Shown: positions 37,520 through 50,891 of the stretch, piece after piece
Layout of the letters: the number at the start of each line of letters is the position of its first letter
How positions within the stretch are numbered: position 1 is the stretch's first letter
Assembly: GCA_051294375.1 (NCBI GenBank)
Contig: CM119268.1
Coordinates: forward strand, 4,859,878-4,923,877
DNA from: Paraspadella gotoi
Taxonomy: Eukaryota; Chaetognatha
DNA: 64,000 nt
Direction of reading: 5' to 3'
Program-made: the position numbers and the translations under genes
The notes under the pieces: generated by a model
What the model saw: the letters and a program-made list of their open reading frames with translations, nothing else
The model's database searches: none
Told to the model about the DNA's origin: nothing

Positions 37520-38171
37520 AGACTTATTACAAACTTAATTTTTATATAAATGAATGATTTTTAGATATTACCAAATGAGAGATAATCTGATGATAAATTG
37601 TCACGTTTTATAAATTATAATAAATGATTATAAAAGTTATAATAACTCTGATTAGTCGGTTATACAACTATAATAATTACTTATTATTATATCATTACAT
37701 TACACTAGCATTACACTTTTTGTTGTACCAATTATATCCTAATAAAACGAATAATTCACAGATTTATAATGTTTCTTGATAAAGAGACTGATAGAGTAGT
37801 GATACATCTAGGGATAATTTACTATCCCTATTTACTCATCAATGACTAATTAACTATTTTTTACTAATTTCTACTTCTTTACGAATTTATTTTAAATTTC
37901 TTAAGTCGTGAAACAATCGCACTTCGGTCTAAAAACTGTTATATATAGATATATATATAAGATATATAAATAGATATACAGATATATATTAGGAATTATG
38001 TCAGGAATTCTAAAGGCGAAATCATGAAACTTTCATTGAAAGGTTTTATAATAAATTATTTAAACCTTAAACTCAACTTTTTCTGTTGCTATTTTGTTGA
38101 ATGTTTGAGTGTTGACTGTTAAAAGCCGCTGAGATGCGTTGTAGCCCCTCGCCATCTGGTGAGGCAAACGA

Positions 38172-38177
<6 letters not shown>

Positions 38178-38267
<90 letters not shown>

Positions 38268-38312
38268 TGAACGAGAGAGAGAAAGAGAGAGAGAGAGTGC
38301 GCCGTCAAATTG
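38178..38312. repeat. (GA)n tract, left inversion junction sequence
   Basis: GA run with a few interruptions followed by TGCGCCGTCAAATTGTCACG. The inverted copy joins the rest of the scaffold through the equivalent tract at 48664-48760. Confidence 0.9.
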
Positions 38313-39066
38313 TCACGTCAACCGGCGTTCTGCGTTTCCAAGCGACGACATGGAACGACCGTCGAAAAGTCTGCAATCCAAAAGCCGAAAATTCGGTGGA
38401 GTGGAGGAGGAGAAAGAAAGGATATGGAAAACTAAAAGAACAGAAAGAGAAAAAACAAAAGGAAAACGAAAGCAAAACAACAAGGGAAAACGAAATCTGC
38501 TGAACATAATTCATAGAGATTCATAATTCATGGAAAAAAGACACACACAGAGAGGGAGAAAGAGAGAGAGGAGAGATGAGAGAGAGGAGAGAGAGAAGAG
38601 AGAGAGAGGAGAGAGAGAGAGAGAGGAGAGAAGAGAGAGAGAGAGAGAGAAGCGAGTGAGGGTGATGGGGAACCGGGTGACAGGAGATTGAGTCGTGATT
38701 GTGGTTGGAAAATGGAATTAGAAATAGAAAATGTCATGAGAAATGGATTTAAGAAATTGATTGAAAAATGGTTCGAAAAATGGTAATACTAAACAATAGT
38801 TTTAAAAGTTTTCCGATGATTTCTTTAGAGGAAATGAGTTTTAAAAAATGATGAGAAATGGATATAAAAAATAGGTTGAAAAATGGATTAAAAAAACTCA
38901 AATTTATGTCGTTTTCCTTTCTTTTACAACCTATTTATTTATTTAAACTTTTTTATTTATATTTTTAGAATTAAAAAAATCAAAATAAACGTGACACTTA
39001 AATATTTTCTCGGAAAGTAAACAAACAAAATTGATGTCAACGGATTCTGTGTTCGCCACACAGCGT

Positions 39067-39136
<70 letters not shown>

Positions 39137-39526
39137 AGAGAAGAGAGAGAGAGAGAGAGATATATGAAAAGCGCACTAAACCGTTCTCTCGATGTCGACT
39201 TTGCTCGGCCCAAAACTAAAGATAAATGAACTAATTCCTGCGGAAGAAAATTATTAAACTTATTAACAACGGACATCTTGATAAATCGTTTGGAATTTTT
39301 CTTTCAAACCGGTTCTCTATAATCTCTTTTTTCTCCAGATCGCTCAGCATCGATTTTTAAGACAGTAACGACCTCATTGGCTCATTGATACTTCAACGAC
39401 GTGAAAAAAAAGGATTGAATTCTAAAGACTTCAGCGATAAAAATCGGATTATCTTACGTTCAAATTTATGACGTATTTAGTACTCTCGCGCGTTTTGTGA
39501 TATCATAACATGCGGGTGGCGGCTCA

Positions 39527-39980
39527 TACAAGGTGACACCGACAACCCGCCGCAAGAAAAAAATCGTCATTTGCAAAACCTGTGAAGATCTTTTTTAAAT
39601 CTGAAAGTTTTTTTCTGTAGCAAAAACCAAAATTCATAATGATTAGTTACTTTTTTTTTATTTAAAGCTGGATAGTACAGTATTTTTAAAGAGCTTTCAG
39701 AAGATATTGATACCTTTTTAGGAAAAACTTTTCTAAGACAATGTTTAAAAGTTAGACAAACAGATTGAAGAAAAAAAAGTTTTAAAATGAAAGTCGATTT
39801 TGAAGGCAAACTTTCTCTCCGCTCATTGCCAAGTCAAATCAAAACCATCGATATAAAATTGGATATATAAATGATTTTGTTTTTACTCAGAAAAATTGTT
39901 CAGCATTAAAAAATCTTTAACAAGTTTGCAAATGACGATCTTTTTTTATAGCGGCGGCGTTGTCCGTGTGTCACCTTGTA
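39527..39980. mobile_element. Foldback MITE, copy 1 (454 bp)
   Basis: Starts TACAAGGTGACACC and ends GTGTCACCTTGTA. Inverted similarity extends about 130 bases inwards, including CGCCGC, AAATCGTCATTTGCAAA and AAAAACCAAAAT. There is no open frame for a transposase. The TA at each end would fit a TA target duplication, as in Tc1/mariner-type elements. Superfamily is an inference. Confidence 0.8.
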
Positions 39981-40766
39981 CGACCCTTTTGGAAGAATCA
40001 CCTCTTCAACAAATTCAAACTTAAGTTTTTTTTAATTTTTAAATGTTTTTTTTTTTCAAAAACACGAACTACGTAGATGTACATCAAAAGATAAACTTGT
40101 TAATATAAAAAAATAAAACGAGAAAATAAGTATTTGTCGCCATTAACGTTATTCTGGGCTTTATGAAAAATCAATAAATAATATCCATTATTCATTGTTC
40201 ATTAAATAAGCTATCTTGACAGACTATGGAGAGGCTTTGCTGAGGGAACATAACAATAACAGTTCAGGACCCAGCAAGCATTTAATCATTAGTGTCTTTT
40301 GTTTTGTTAAATTTTAATACGTAGTTTAAAAAAATAATAATAATCAAGAACTCGCTCCGTCTAGTTTATTCAATCCCAGAACAACTGGCTTCTTAATGGC
40401 GTTTTAATGTATATGTTTCAATTGTATAAGCAATAGTATTAAAAAAAATGAGCATATCATCACAATAACAGGCGAAAAAACACCACAAAGTCTTTGAGGT
40501 CATCATTCAAAGTTTGACTGTGATAACGATTATTCATTGATTTTTTTTTAACTTGAATCTTTTGGCTGCGGAAACCGATGACGACTAAAGAACGATACCT
40601 TTTAACAAATAAATAACATTATAATAATAATAATAACATTATAAACAATGTGATTTAAAAATGGTTATAATCTTGCTGAAAATGTCTTCCGCGTGATTGC
40701 GTGAGTTTGTCTCTGACGCTCCATTGAATTGGTCGCAATTTGTTCACTCACATACTATTCAAATCA

Positions 40767-40771
<5 letters not shown>

Positions 40772-40847
<76 letters not shown>
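40772..40847. repeat. (CT)n microsatellite, block U copy 1
   Basis: CT run with one TCTTCT interruption. Copy 2 has a longer pure run at 52132-52211. Confidence 0.95.
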
Positions 40848-40848
<1 letters not shown>

Positions 40849-41118
40849 ACTTGACAAAGGTGACAAAATTAAATGAAAATATTAATTATTCGTGAAAAAA
40901 ATTTGCTTTCATTTTAAACAATTTTTTTTCTATCTTAATTCCCTCATCTTTTTACGTTCGATTCTAATTCGATATAAACAAAAATTCTCTCGTCGCCAAA
41001 ACACGAGTCGCTTTTTATTTACTTTTATTCGCGTTTATTTATCGTTCGATCGATTTATGGCCACTTTATTCGGGGGGCGGGGAGGAGGGAGGAGGAGCCG
41101 GAGGGCGATGGGCTATGA

Positions 41119-41128
41119 GTGAGAGAGA

Positions 41129-41181
<53 letters not shown>

Positions 41182-41209
41182 CGAGGAGAGAGAGAGGAGA
41201 GGAGAGAGT
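41119..41209. repeat. (GA)n tract, right inversion junction sequence
   Basis: Interrupted GA run after GGCGATGGGCTATGAGT. The equivalent tract in block copy 2 is a pure run at 52493-52611. The inverted copy is joined to block copy 1 at this type of tract (45715-45796). Confidence 0.92.
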
Positions 41210-41287
41210 CGATTAATATAAATAAATTTCGTATCGTTATTTAGAGGGACGTAAATGGGGACTATATCAGATTGGGTTAGTCGCGTG

Positions 41288-41375
41288 ACAACGACGACGA
41301 CAACAACGACGACAATCACAACGACAACATCAACAACAACAACGACGACGTCGACGACATCATTTACAACGACGA
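41288..41375. repeat. CAA/CGA trinucleotide region
   Basis: Irregular ACAACGACGACG repeat; counterpart at 52690-52780. A second, longer one is at 42282-42535 with counterpart 53697-53945. Confidence 0.8.
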
Positions 41376-41429
41376 AATGTTTATTCGATTCGAGGTTAAA
41401 CATTTTCGTCTTTGATTTCTCGAAATTCT

Positions 41430-41850
41430 GGATCCCAGTAAAACCCTCTCCTCTCTATCCCTATCTTCCCTCTCTGTCCCTTCCCTATTTCTTGCTCACC
41501 CTTTTTACATACCTGATCCCTTACCTTGCTGACCTTGCTGACCCTTTCCATGGCTTACCCATTTAGCCCTTTACCTTGCTGTCCTCTTGGACCACATTGA
41601 TTTGTGACCCCCTTCCTTTCTCCGACCTGTTACCCTGGCTGACCCCTTTCCCTAATGACCCCCTCCAAGTCCCTTCTCATATCAACTACAAGGTCCATGG
41701 TCATTGGTCACAGATCCCATCTCCCCTTCTCTCCTCTTTACCCACTCGACCCCACCACCCCTAACCATTTTACCCCCACAACCCCCCTTAAAATCCACTT
41801 TTACCACCCCCCACCCCCACCAACCACAAACCCCCACCATCCCGTCATTT
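41430..41850. other. C-rich degenerate region (ACCCCCTTTCC type)
   Basis: About 400 bases rich in ACCTTGCTGACC and CCCTTTCCC motifs, counterpart 52850-53265. Some Pro-rich open frames arise by composition. No conserved protein is recognised. Confidence 0.5.
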
Positions 41851-43019
41851 GTTAACGTCCAATCATGTCAAGGATCGATCTAAATTCCGATTGGTCAAAC
41901 TTGATACTCTTCAAAGGCTCCTGATTGGTCAGGTTTAACTTTTCCGTTCTCGTCGACCGTGAGTCTTTATTTCTATCTTCTCGATCGAATGAGATGAGAT
42001 TCATTGTTTATAGACAATCGAGCATGAAACGCTAAGATGACTAATTATGAGCGAAAAAGCTAATTCCTTTCTTCTTAGAGATTTTTTTTTTCAAGGAACT
42101 TTTTTCTTTTTCTCTGCTTTTTTTTCTCTTAGAAAAACTGTCCTCTTTCTTTCTTTCTGTTCTTTCTTTCTTTCTTTTATTTTTTTTGTTTCTTTTTTTT
42201 TGTTTCTTCTTTCTTTTCTTGTTTCTTTTTTTCTTTCTTTCTTTCTTTCTTTTTTTTCGCGACCATTAAAGAGAGAAAAAAAAGGCAAAAACAACGAGAA
42301 AAAACAATAAACAACAACAACAACAACAATAGAGACCAACAACGCCCGAGACGATTGAGGCAAAGCCGAAATTACAACAAAACAAACAACGACAACGGCG
42401 ACGACGACCACTAAGATGACAACGACTACGACGATAAGGAAGAGACAACGACGACGCGACAACGACGATTAAAGTACGACATAGACAACGACAACAAAGA
42501 CATTGAAACGACGACGACGACGACGACGAAAACCAAAAAATCGATGAAGGAAAAAAAGAAAATAAGATCGGTCCATCCAATGTGTTGCGCCGCAGTGACT
42601 TTCTTTGCTCGTGAATTCTATGACAGGCAAACTGCTATTTATTCTTTTTTAACTTTGGAGATTCTGAAGGCGGCGCCAAGCCAGTCATTTAGATTTAAGA
42701 TTTTTTCCTTCTTATGTCCTAGACAAATGAGGCAGACTAACTAAAGGCGAAGTTATGACCATTTTTAACGTAAAGTGCGGAATAGACTGACGGACGGACC
42801 ATAAGACCAACCGACCGACAGGACGACCAAAAGTGAAATTATAGAGTTGGCTCCAACGCGAATGTACTAAACGGCTCAACTAAAAAAAAAGTTTTGTTGA
42901 GATTAGAAAACGACGGAATTGGAGGGAGAAAGAAGAAAGAGAGAAATAATTAGTTGACGAAATCGAGAGTGAGAAAAAAAAAGATGATGATGGAAGCCAC
43001 TTCTGTTTAAGCGGGACCA

Positions 43020-43480
43020 AGTGGATGGGGGTCACAATTAGGTTAGGCTATGGTTATTTGATATTATATTAGGTAATTTGAAATCAAGGATTTTGGTTAT
43101 TGTTGGTTATAATTTAGTGGAATAGTTATTATGGGTTAGGATGGAGTAGTTGGATTGAAGTTAGTGAATAAGGGTGAAAAATCAGTTTAGGATTAGAGTC
43201 AGAGGATGTTGGGTTATAAAGATTAGATTAGCGATTAGGAGTACAGGGTTAGGTGCTTAGATATTGGCGTTGGGATTTTCGTACAGGATTAGTTTAGGAT
43301 TAAGGGATATCAAGATTATGGGTTATGGGATTAGAGGTATAAAGATTTAAGGTTAGTGAGGCAATAACGTCAGAGGATCAGTGGTTTAAGGCGATTAAGA
43401 TTTGGAATTTAAGGATTAGAGGTGACAGATTTGGCTATGGAATAAATGGGAAAAGATTTGGTATGCATTTAGGGTTAAAA
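43020..43480. repeat. TTAGG-like degenerate repeat region, block U copy 1
   Basis: Degenerate GGTTAGGATTAAGG units similar to the cores of E1-E3, but without their inverted ends. Counterpart 54405-54850. Confidence 0.7.
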
Positions 43481-43639
43481 AATTATGCTCGCATAATATG
43501 ATTCACGGATATTGGGATTGAAGAGAAAGCGCAACATATGTTGTGGAGAGTCGAGTTAGGGGGGGCTTCTCGACCCCCCAGCGGTTGTGACTTACCTCGA
43601 GGTGAGGTGAAGGCATCTGAAATTTTAACGATAATAGTC

Positions 43640-43980
43640 TTTCTCTCTCTCTCTCTCATCGGTCATCTCTCTCCAGTCTCCTCTTCTCTTCTTCTCTTCT
43701 CTTCTCTCTCTCTCTCTGCTCTTCTCTCTCTCGTCTATCTCGTCGTCTTTATCTCTTACTCTCCCTGCGCCCGTCTTTCTCTCTACTTTCCTTTCACATC
43801 CCCATGAGTCTCCAAAGACAAACGATCAGCCATCGTTAGTTTTTATTACGCGGTTAGTTTTGCCACTTCCATCCCCTCCTCTGATCCTCTCTCTCTCTCT
43901 TCTCCTCTCTCTCTCGTCTCCTCTCTCTCTGTCTCATCTCTCTCTCTCTCTCTCATCTCTTTGCTCATATCACGCTGTTC
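43640..43980. repeat. CT-rich tracts, block U copy 1
   Basis: Clusters of interrupted (CT)n. The counterpart region 54970-55220 is shorter. Confidence 0.85.
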
Positions 43981-44059
43981 CCACGGCCTCTGACGTCATC
44001 AAGTGACCTCATTAAAACGTGCACGCTGATCTCCAAACCTAGATCACCGTGACGCGGTT

Positions 44060-45220
44060 ATTATCGTTTCTTCGACGCCTCATCCTTTTGGGGCAAACCA
44101 AACATTTTTTCTTAAAAATAAATCGATCGAAAAAATTTGTACTAATTAAAAATCAGTAGAAGAGATTTATAGGATATTAGATTTGTTAAACGGTCTCTTA
44201 GTTATTCCAAAAATATAGAACCTCAACACATACAATAATACATGCATTTTTTTTTTCTTAAATATCACCAAAAACATTTTTCTAATTTTTTGAAACAAAT
44301 TTAGACTCAGTAAGTTTCAGCGACAGTTTACAGTTTTTAAAATCTTCTCGATAATCGCGTTTCTCTACATTACTAGATGTACGTTTTAAAAAACTGTATA
44401 TTACAAATTCTACAAACAGACATTCGTTAATTTGTCAGGTGTTTGTGACACGTGACAACTGTGTTATTTGCCAATATCAATAACGGTCAGCAAAATATAT
44501 ATTGCACTGAACCTTCGTATGAATAATATATTATATATTACTACGTAATAATAAAAATAAAGGTGTCCAATGACTAGTGAACTCAGTAATTGGCTCCTGT
44601 TGTTGTGCTTCTTTTCACTTTCACAGACTTAGAATCTGACTTCATTTTGGTTCTTCTGTTGAGATGGCGTGAAATAGAGTCACATTGACGGCGCGGGATA
44701 CGCCAATAACCAAACAAAACGGTTGAGAATCGGAGATTTAAGAATAGTTATAAATGTTTATTGGGCTTGTTTTGGCTTGGCAAGTAAAAATCAACAGTAA
44801 CCAACTTGTTTGGTTTAATCATTAAAACCTTCAATAAAGAATAATCAAAGCATATAGATTTCCATATGCTAAATTAGCTCATGGTAATATCCTATATGCT
44901 AGAATACAACATAAAGAAAAACAAGATTAATAATTATCAATTAGAACGAATTTAACAAAAACGTTCACTTAACGTAATAATAAAGTTAATAAACGGAGAG
45001 CTCGTTCCAATTAATTAAGTTTCTCCTTTGGTAAGTTTTACTACGAAGCAAATGGAAGTTGATTGAAATCAGCAGATGGAAATAAATAGAACAAGTCGAA
45101 GCTGACTTTATTTAGCTTGGTTAGTTCTCTTTGTCTTACTATGAACCAAAGCTTAATGTGTAAGAAAGATTAACTATAAAATATTTCTGAGTTACATATA
45201 TCAACTTCACTGTAACGCAG
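44060..45220. other. AT-rich stretch without gene
   Basis: No exon, RNA gene or repeat array seen. It matches 55310-56377 with many 1-2 nt indels. Confidence 0.55.
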
Positions 45221-45280
45221 GGCGACTCACTGGCTGCGTCGCCTCCTTGTGGCCGGAAAATCTGGGGTTCAAACCTACAC
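45221..45280 (+). repeat. tRNA-like segment, block U copy 1
   Basis: A-box-like TGGCTGCGTCG and B-box-like GGTTCAAACCT (45266-45276). Copy 2 is at 56378-56434. No full cloverleaf seen. Confidence 0.4.
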
Positions 45281-45709
45281 TTCCTTTCATATCTTTGTGA
45301 AAGGACGAATATTTAGGATCCTATAATTCAACTCTACTTTTCAGATGTGATTGAAAACGGCACGAAGAATCTCAGCAAAAGACGATAACGACGACAAAAA
45401 GGACGACAAGCAACGAGAACGACAACCGACGAAAAAAAAGAACCCCTGCCTTGATCCAAAGACGTCAACGTTCCTGCGCGTCCGGTCACAGGATACGAAT
45501 ATCCAGAATGGCTCGCGCGCCCGAGATTTTTTTGCCGTCGTGAATTCCTTTCTCTCTTCTCTCTCTCTCTCTCTCAGTCATCGTCTCTCCCTCTGCTCTC
45601 ATCTCGTCTCTCACTACTCTCTCTTTCTCTCTGCTCTCCCACAAGCACGCGACGGTCTCACAACTCACTATTCTCCGTCTTCGCCCTCGGTATCATCAAC
45701 ATAAAGTTT

Positions 45710-45714
<5 letters not shown>

Positions 45715-45796
<82 letters not shown>
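45715..45796. repeat. (CT)n at junction between U copy 1 and the inverted segment
   Basis: Direct-copy homology with block 2 stops in this tract, and inverted homology starts right after it at CTCATAAGGCCATCGCCC. Confidence 0.9.
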
Positions 45797-45800
<4 letters not shown>

Positions 45801-46132
45801 ATAAGGCCATCGCCCTCCGCTCCTCCCCCTCCTCCGCCCCCCCCGAATAAAGTGGCCATAAATCGATCGAACGGATAAATAAAACGCGACAATAAAATAC
45901 GTAATAACAAAAGCGACTCGTGCTCTTTTGGCGACGAGAGAATTTTTGTTCTATATCCGAATAGAATCGAACGTAAAAAGATGAGGGAATTTAAGATAGA
46001 AAAAAAATTGTTAAATGAAAAAGCAAATTTTTTCACGAATTAATTAATATTTTCATTTTAATTTTGTCACCTTTGTCAAGTAAAGAGAGAGAGAGAGAGC
46101 GGGAGATCGACGATGAGAGAGATAGAAGAGAC

Positions 46133-46164
<32 letters not shown>

Positions 46165-47801
46165 AGAGGAAGAGATGATTTGAATAGTATGTGAGTGAAC
46201 AAATTGCGACCAAATTCAATGGAGCGTCAGAGACCCAAACTCACGCAATCACGCGAAGACATTCAGCAAGATTATAACCATTTTTAAATCCACATTGTAT
46301 TATAACTGTTATATTATTATTATATGTATTTATTTTGTTAAAAGGTATCGTTCTTTAGTTCGTCATTCGGTTTCCGCAGCCAAAAGAATTCAAGTTAAAA
46401 AAAATCAATGAATAATCGATCACAGTCAAACTTTGAATGATGACCTCAAAGACTTTGTGGTGTTTTTCGCCGTTATTCTTGATGAATATCCTCATTTTAT
46501 TTTAATACTATTGCTTATACAATTCGAAATAATACATTAAAACGCCATTAAGAAGCAGTTGTTCTGGGATTGAATAACTAGACGGAGCGAGTCTCTTGAT
46601 TTATTATTATTTTTAAAACTACGTATTAAAATTTAACAAAAACTAAAGACACTAATTGATTAAATGCTTGCTGGTCCTGAACTGTTATTGTTATGTTCCC
46701 TCAGCAAAGCCTCTCCATAGTCTGTCAAGATAGCTTATTTAATGAACAATGAAATAATGATATTATTTATATGATTTTTCCATAAAGCCCAAATAACGTT
46801 AATGGCGACAAATTACTTATTTCTCGATCTTGTTTTATTTTTTATATTAACAATTATCTTTTGACTGTAACATCTACGTAGTTTCGTGTTTTTTGAAAAA
46901 AAAAACATTTTAAAAATTTAAAAAAAAACTTAAGTTTGAATTGGTTGAAGAGGTGATTCTTCCAAAAGGTCGTACAAGTGACACACGGACAACCCGCCGC
47001 TATAAAAAAATCGTCATTTGCAAACTTGCTAAAGATTTTCTTAAATTCTGAACAAAATTTCTGCCAGTAAAAACCAAAATCATTTATATATCCAAATTTT
47101 ATATCGATTGGTTTTGATTTACTTGGCAATTGGAGCGGAGAAAAGTTGCCTTAAAATCGACTTTTCATTTTTACAAACTTTTTTTTCTTCAATTGTTTGT
47201 CTAACTTTCTACATTTCTTAGAAAAGTTACCTAAAAGGGTATCAATTATCTTCTGAAAGCTCTTTTAAAAATACTGACTATCCAGCTTTAAATAAAAAAA
47301 AGTAACTAATCATATGAAATTTTGGTTTTTTGCTACAGAAAAAAAAACTTTCAGATTTAAAAAAGATCATCCACAGTTTTGCAAATGACGATTTTTTTCT
47401 TGCGGCGGGTTGTCGGGTGTCACCTTGTATGCAGCCGCCAACCCGCATGTTATGATATCAACAAAAAACGCGCGAGAGTTACTAAATAACGTCATTAAAT
47501 TTTGAACTAAGATAATCCGATTTTTATCTCTGAAGTTTTAGAATTCATCACTTTTTTTTCCACGTCGTTGACAGTATCAATGAAGGCCAATTGAGGTCGT
47601 TACGGTTCTTAAAAATCATGCTGAGCCGATCTGAGAAAAAAAAAATTAGAGAACCGGTTTGAAAGAAAAATCCAAACGTTTATCAAGATGTCGTTGTTAA
47701 TAAGTAATAATTCTTCGCAGAATTAGTTCATTTATCTTTTAGTTTGGGCCGAAGCAAAGTCGACATCCGAGAAGAACGTTAGTGCGCTCTTTCATATATC
47801 A

Positions 47802-47832
<31 letters not shown>

Positions 47833-47834
47833 CT

Positions 47835-47872
<38 letters not shown>

Positions 47873-48735
47873 TGGTCTCTCTTCTCTCTCTCCTCACGCT
47901 GTGTGGCGAACACAGAATCCGTTTGGACATCAATGTTGGTTTGTTTTACTTTCCGAGAAAATATTTAAGTGTCCACGTTTATTTGATTTTTTAATTCTAA
48001 AAATATAAATAAAAAAAGTTAAATAAATAAATAGGTTTGTAAAAGAAAGCGAAAACGACATAATTTTGAGTTTTTTTTAATCCCAATTTTCAACCTATTT
48101 TTTTTTTATATCCATTTCTCATCATTTTTTAAAACTATTTCCTCTAAGAATCATCGGAAAACTTTTAAAAACTATTGTAGTATTACCATTTATTCGAACC
48201 CATTTTTTCAAATCAATTCTTAAATCCATTTCTCATGACATTTCTATTTCTAATTTCCATTTCAACCACAATCACGACTCAATCTTCCCTTCACCCGGTT
48301 CCCATCACCACTCATTCGCTTCTCTCTCTCTCTCTCTCTCTCTCTCCTCTCTTCTCTCTCTCTCTCTCTCTCTCCTCTCATCTCTCTCTCTCTCTCTCTC
48401 TCTCCTTTCTCCCTCTTGTGTGTGTCTTTTTTCCATGAATTATGAATCTCATGAATTATGTTCAGCGATTCGTTTCCCTTTGTTTGCTTTCGTTTCCTTT
48501 TGTTTTCCTTTTCTTTCTTTTTAGTTTTCACTATCCTTTTCTCCTCCCTCCCACTCCACCGAATTTTCGGGGACTTTGGATTTGACAACTTTTTCGTACG
48601 TGTTCCATGTCGTCGCTTGGGAACGCAGAACGCCGGTTGACGCTGGACAATTTGACGGCGCCACTCTCTCTCTCTCTTTCTCCTCTCTTCACTCTCTCTC
48701 TCTCTCTCTCTCCTCTCTCTCTACTCTCTCTCTTC
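45787..48735 (-). repeat. Inverted partial copy of block U
   Basis: Reverse complement of about 38297-41120 (and of 49700-52495), indels included. Both ends lie in GA/CT tracts. It contains the inverted MITE copy. It may be a real inversion-duplication or a chimeric assembly through microsatellites. Confidence 0.88.
46973..47429. mobile_element. Foldback MITE, inverted copy
   Basis: Same element as 39527-39980 carried along in the inverted segment. Ends TACAAGTGACACAC (one G lost) and GTGTCACCTTGTA. Confidence 0.8.
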
Positions 48736-48760
48736 TCTCTTCTTCTCTCTCTCCTCTCTC
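48664..48760. repeat. (CT)n at junction between the inverted segment and U copy 2
   Basis: Interrupted CT tract running straight into the GGAAA repeats that open block U copy 2. Confidence 0.9.
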
Positions 48761-48851
48761 GAAAGGAAAGGAAAGGAAAGGAAAGGAAAGAAAAGAGAAG
48801 TGGAAAAGAGAAGAGGTCACGTGATATGATAAACCCGCAATCTATTTTTAG

Positions 48852-48941
48852 GATTGGGGTTGCGACCCGGACGGGACTTGCGGCACGGGACACGGTCCTC
48901 AAGAGAAGCACATCCACTGCGCCGACATTTCCATTCGCTGA
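48852..48941 (+). pseudogene. Orphan, intact last exon of the AA15 LPMO
   Basis: Acceptor CTATTTTTAG, then 30 codons starting DWGCDPDGTCGTGHGPQEKH and ending ADISIR and TGA. It differs from 37431-37519 by keeping one T, which restores the frame and the Cys. Exons 1-6 are not present upstream; the flank is GGAAA repeat and the inverted segment. As placed it cannot be expressed as an LPMO. Confidence 0.85.
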
Positions 48942-49593
48942 AGACTTTATTACAAACTTAATTTTTATATAAATGAATGATTTTTAGATATTACCAAATG
49001 AGAGATAATCTGATGATAAATTGTCACGTTTTATAAATTATAATAAATGATTATAAAAGTTATAATAACTCTGATTAGTCGGTTATACAACTATAATAAT
49101 TACTTATTATTATATCATTACATTACACTAGCATTACACTTTTGTTGTACCAATTTATATCCTAATAAAACGACTAATTCACAGATTTATAATGTTTCTT
49201 GATAAAGAGACTGATAGAGTAGTGATACATCTAGGGATAATTTACTATCCCTATTTACTCATCAATGACTAATTTAACTATTTTTTTACTAATTTCTACT
49301 TCTTTTACGAATTTATTTTAAATTTCTTAAGTCGTGAAACAATCGCACTTCGGTCTAAAAACTGTTATATATAGATATATATATAGATATATAAATAGAT
49401 ATACAGATATATATTAGGAATTATGTCAGGAATTCTAAGGCGAAATCATGAAACTTTCATTGAAAGGTTTTATAATAAATTTATTTAAACCTTAAACTCA
49501 ACTTTTTCTGTTGCTATTTTGTTGAATGTTGAGTGTTGACTGTTAAAAGCCGCTGAGATGCGTTGTAGCCCCTCGCCATCTGGTGAGCAAACG

Positions 49594-49700
<107 letters not shown>

Positions 49701-49952
49701 TGCGCCGTCAAATTGTCACGTCAACCGGCGTTCTGCGTTTCCAAGCGACGACATGGAACGACGTCGAAAAGTCTGTCAAATCCAAAAGCCGAAAATTCGG
49801 TGGAGTGGGAGGGAGGAGAAAGGATATGGAAAACTAAAAGAAAGAAAAGAGAAAACAAAAGGAAAACGAAAGCAAAACAAAAGGGAAAACGAAATCGCTG
49901 AACATAATTCATGAGATTCATAATTCATGGAAAAAAGACACACACAGAGAGG

Positions 49953-50022
<70 letters not shown>

Positions 50023-50491
50023 CGAGTGAGGGTGATGGGGAACCGGGTGAAGGGAGATTGAGTCGTGATTGTGGTTGGAAAATGGAATTAGAAATAGAAA
50101 TGTCATGAGAAATGGATTTAAGAATTGATTGAAAAATGGGTTCGAAAAATGGTAATACTAACAATAGTTTTTAAAAGTTTTCCGATGATTTCTTAGAGGA
50201 AATGAGTTTTAAAAATGATGAGAAATGGATATAAAAAAAATAGGTTGAAAAATGGGATTAAAAAAACTCAAATTATGTCGTTTTCCTTTCTTTTACAACC
50301 TATTTATTTATTTAAACTTTTTTATTTATATTTTTAGAATTAAAAAAATCAAAATAAACGTGACACTTAAATATTTTCTCGGAAAGTAAACAAACAAAAT
50401 TGATGTCAACGGGATTCTGTGTTCGCCACACAGAGTGAGAGAGAGAAGAGAGAGAGAGAGACAGAGAGGAAGAGGAGAGAGAAGAGAGAGA

Positions 50492-50527
<36 letters not shown>

Positions 50528-50891
50528 ATGGAAAGAGCGCACTAAACCGTTCTCTCGATGTCGGACTTTGCTCGGCCCAAAACTAAAGATAAATGAACTA
50601 ATTCTGCGGAAGAAATTATTAAACTTATTAACAACGACATCTTGATAAATCGTTTGGATTTTTCTTTCAAACCGGTTCTCTAATTTTTTTTTTCTCCAGA
50701 TCGGCTCAGCATCGATTTTTAAGACAGTAACGACCTCAATTGGCTTCATTGATACTTCAACGACGTGAAAAAAAAGGATTGAATTCTAAAGACTTCAGCG
50801 ATAAAAATCGGATTATCTTACGTTCAAATTTATGACGTATTTAGTACTCTCGCGCGTTTTTGTGATATCATAACATGCGGGTGGCGGCTCA

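Larger units (their letters stand above)
37235..45712. repeat. Large block U, direct copy 1 (about 8.4 kb)
   Basis: Collinear with 48762-56822. It contains the LPMO last exon, a spacer, GA/CT tracts, the foldback MITE, CAA/CGA trinucleotide runs, a TTAGG-like region and CT-rich tracts. Near-identical up to about 42700; to the right, small indels become frequent. I see no complete gene in it apart from the LPMO exon. Confidence 0.9.

Noticed and set aside
43020-43480. Interstitial telomere array or chromosome end
   Set aside because: The TTAGG-like units are highly degenerate and irregular, embedded among genes, and repeat with block U.
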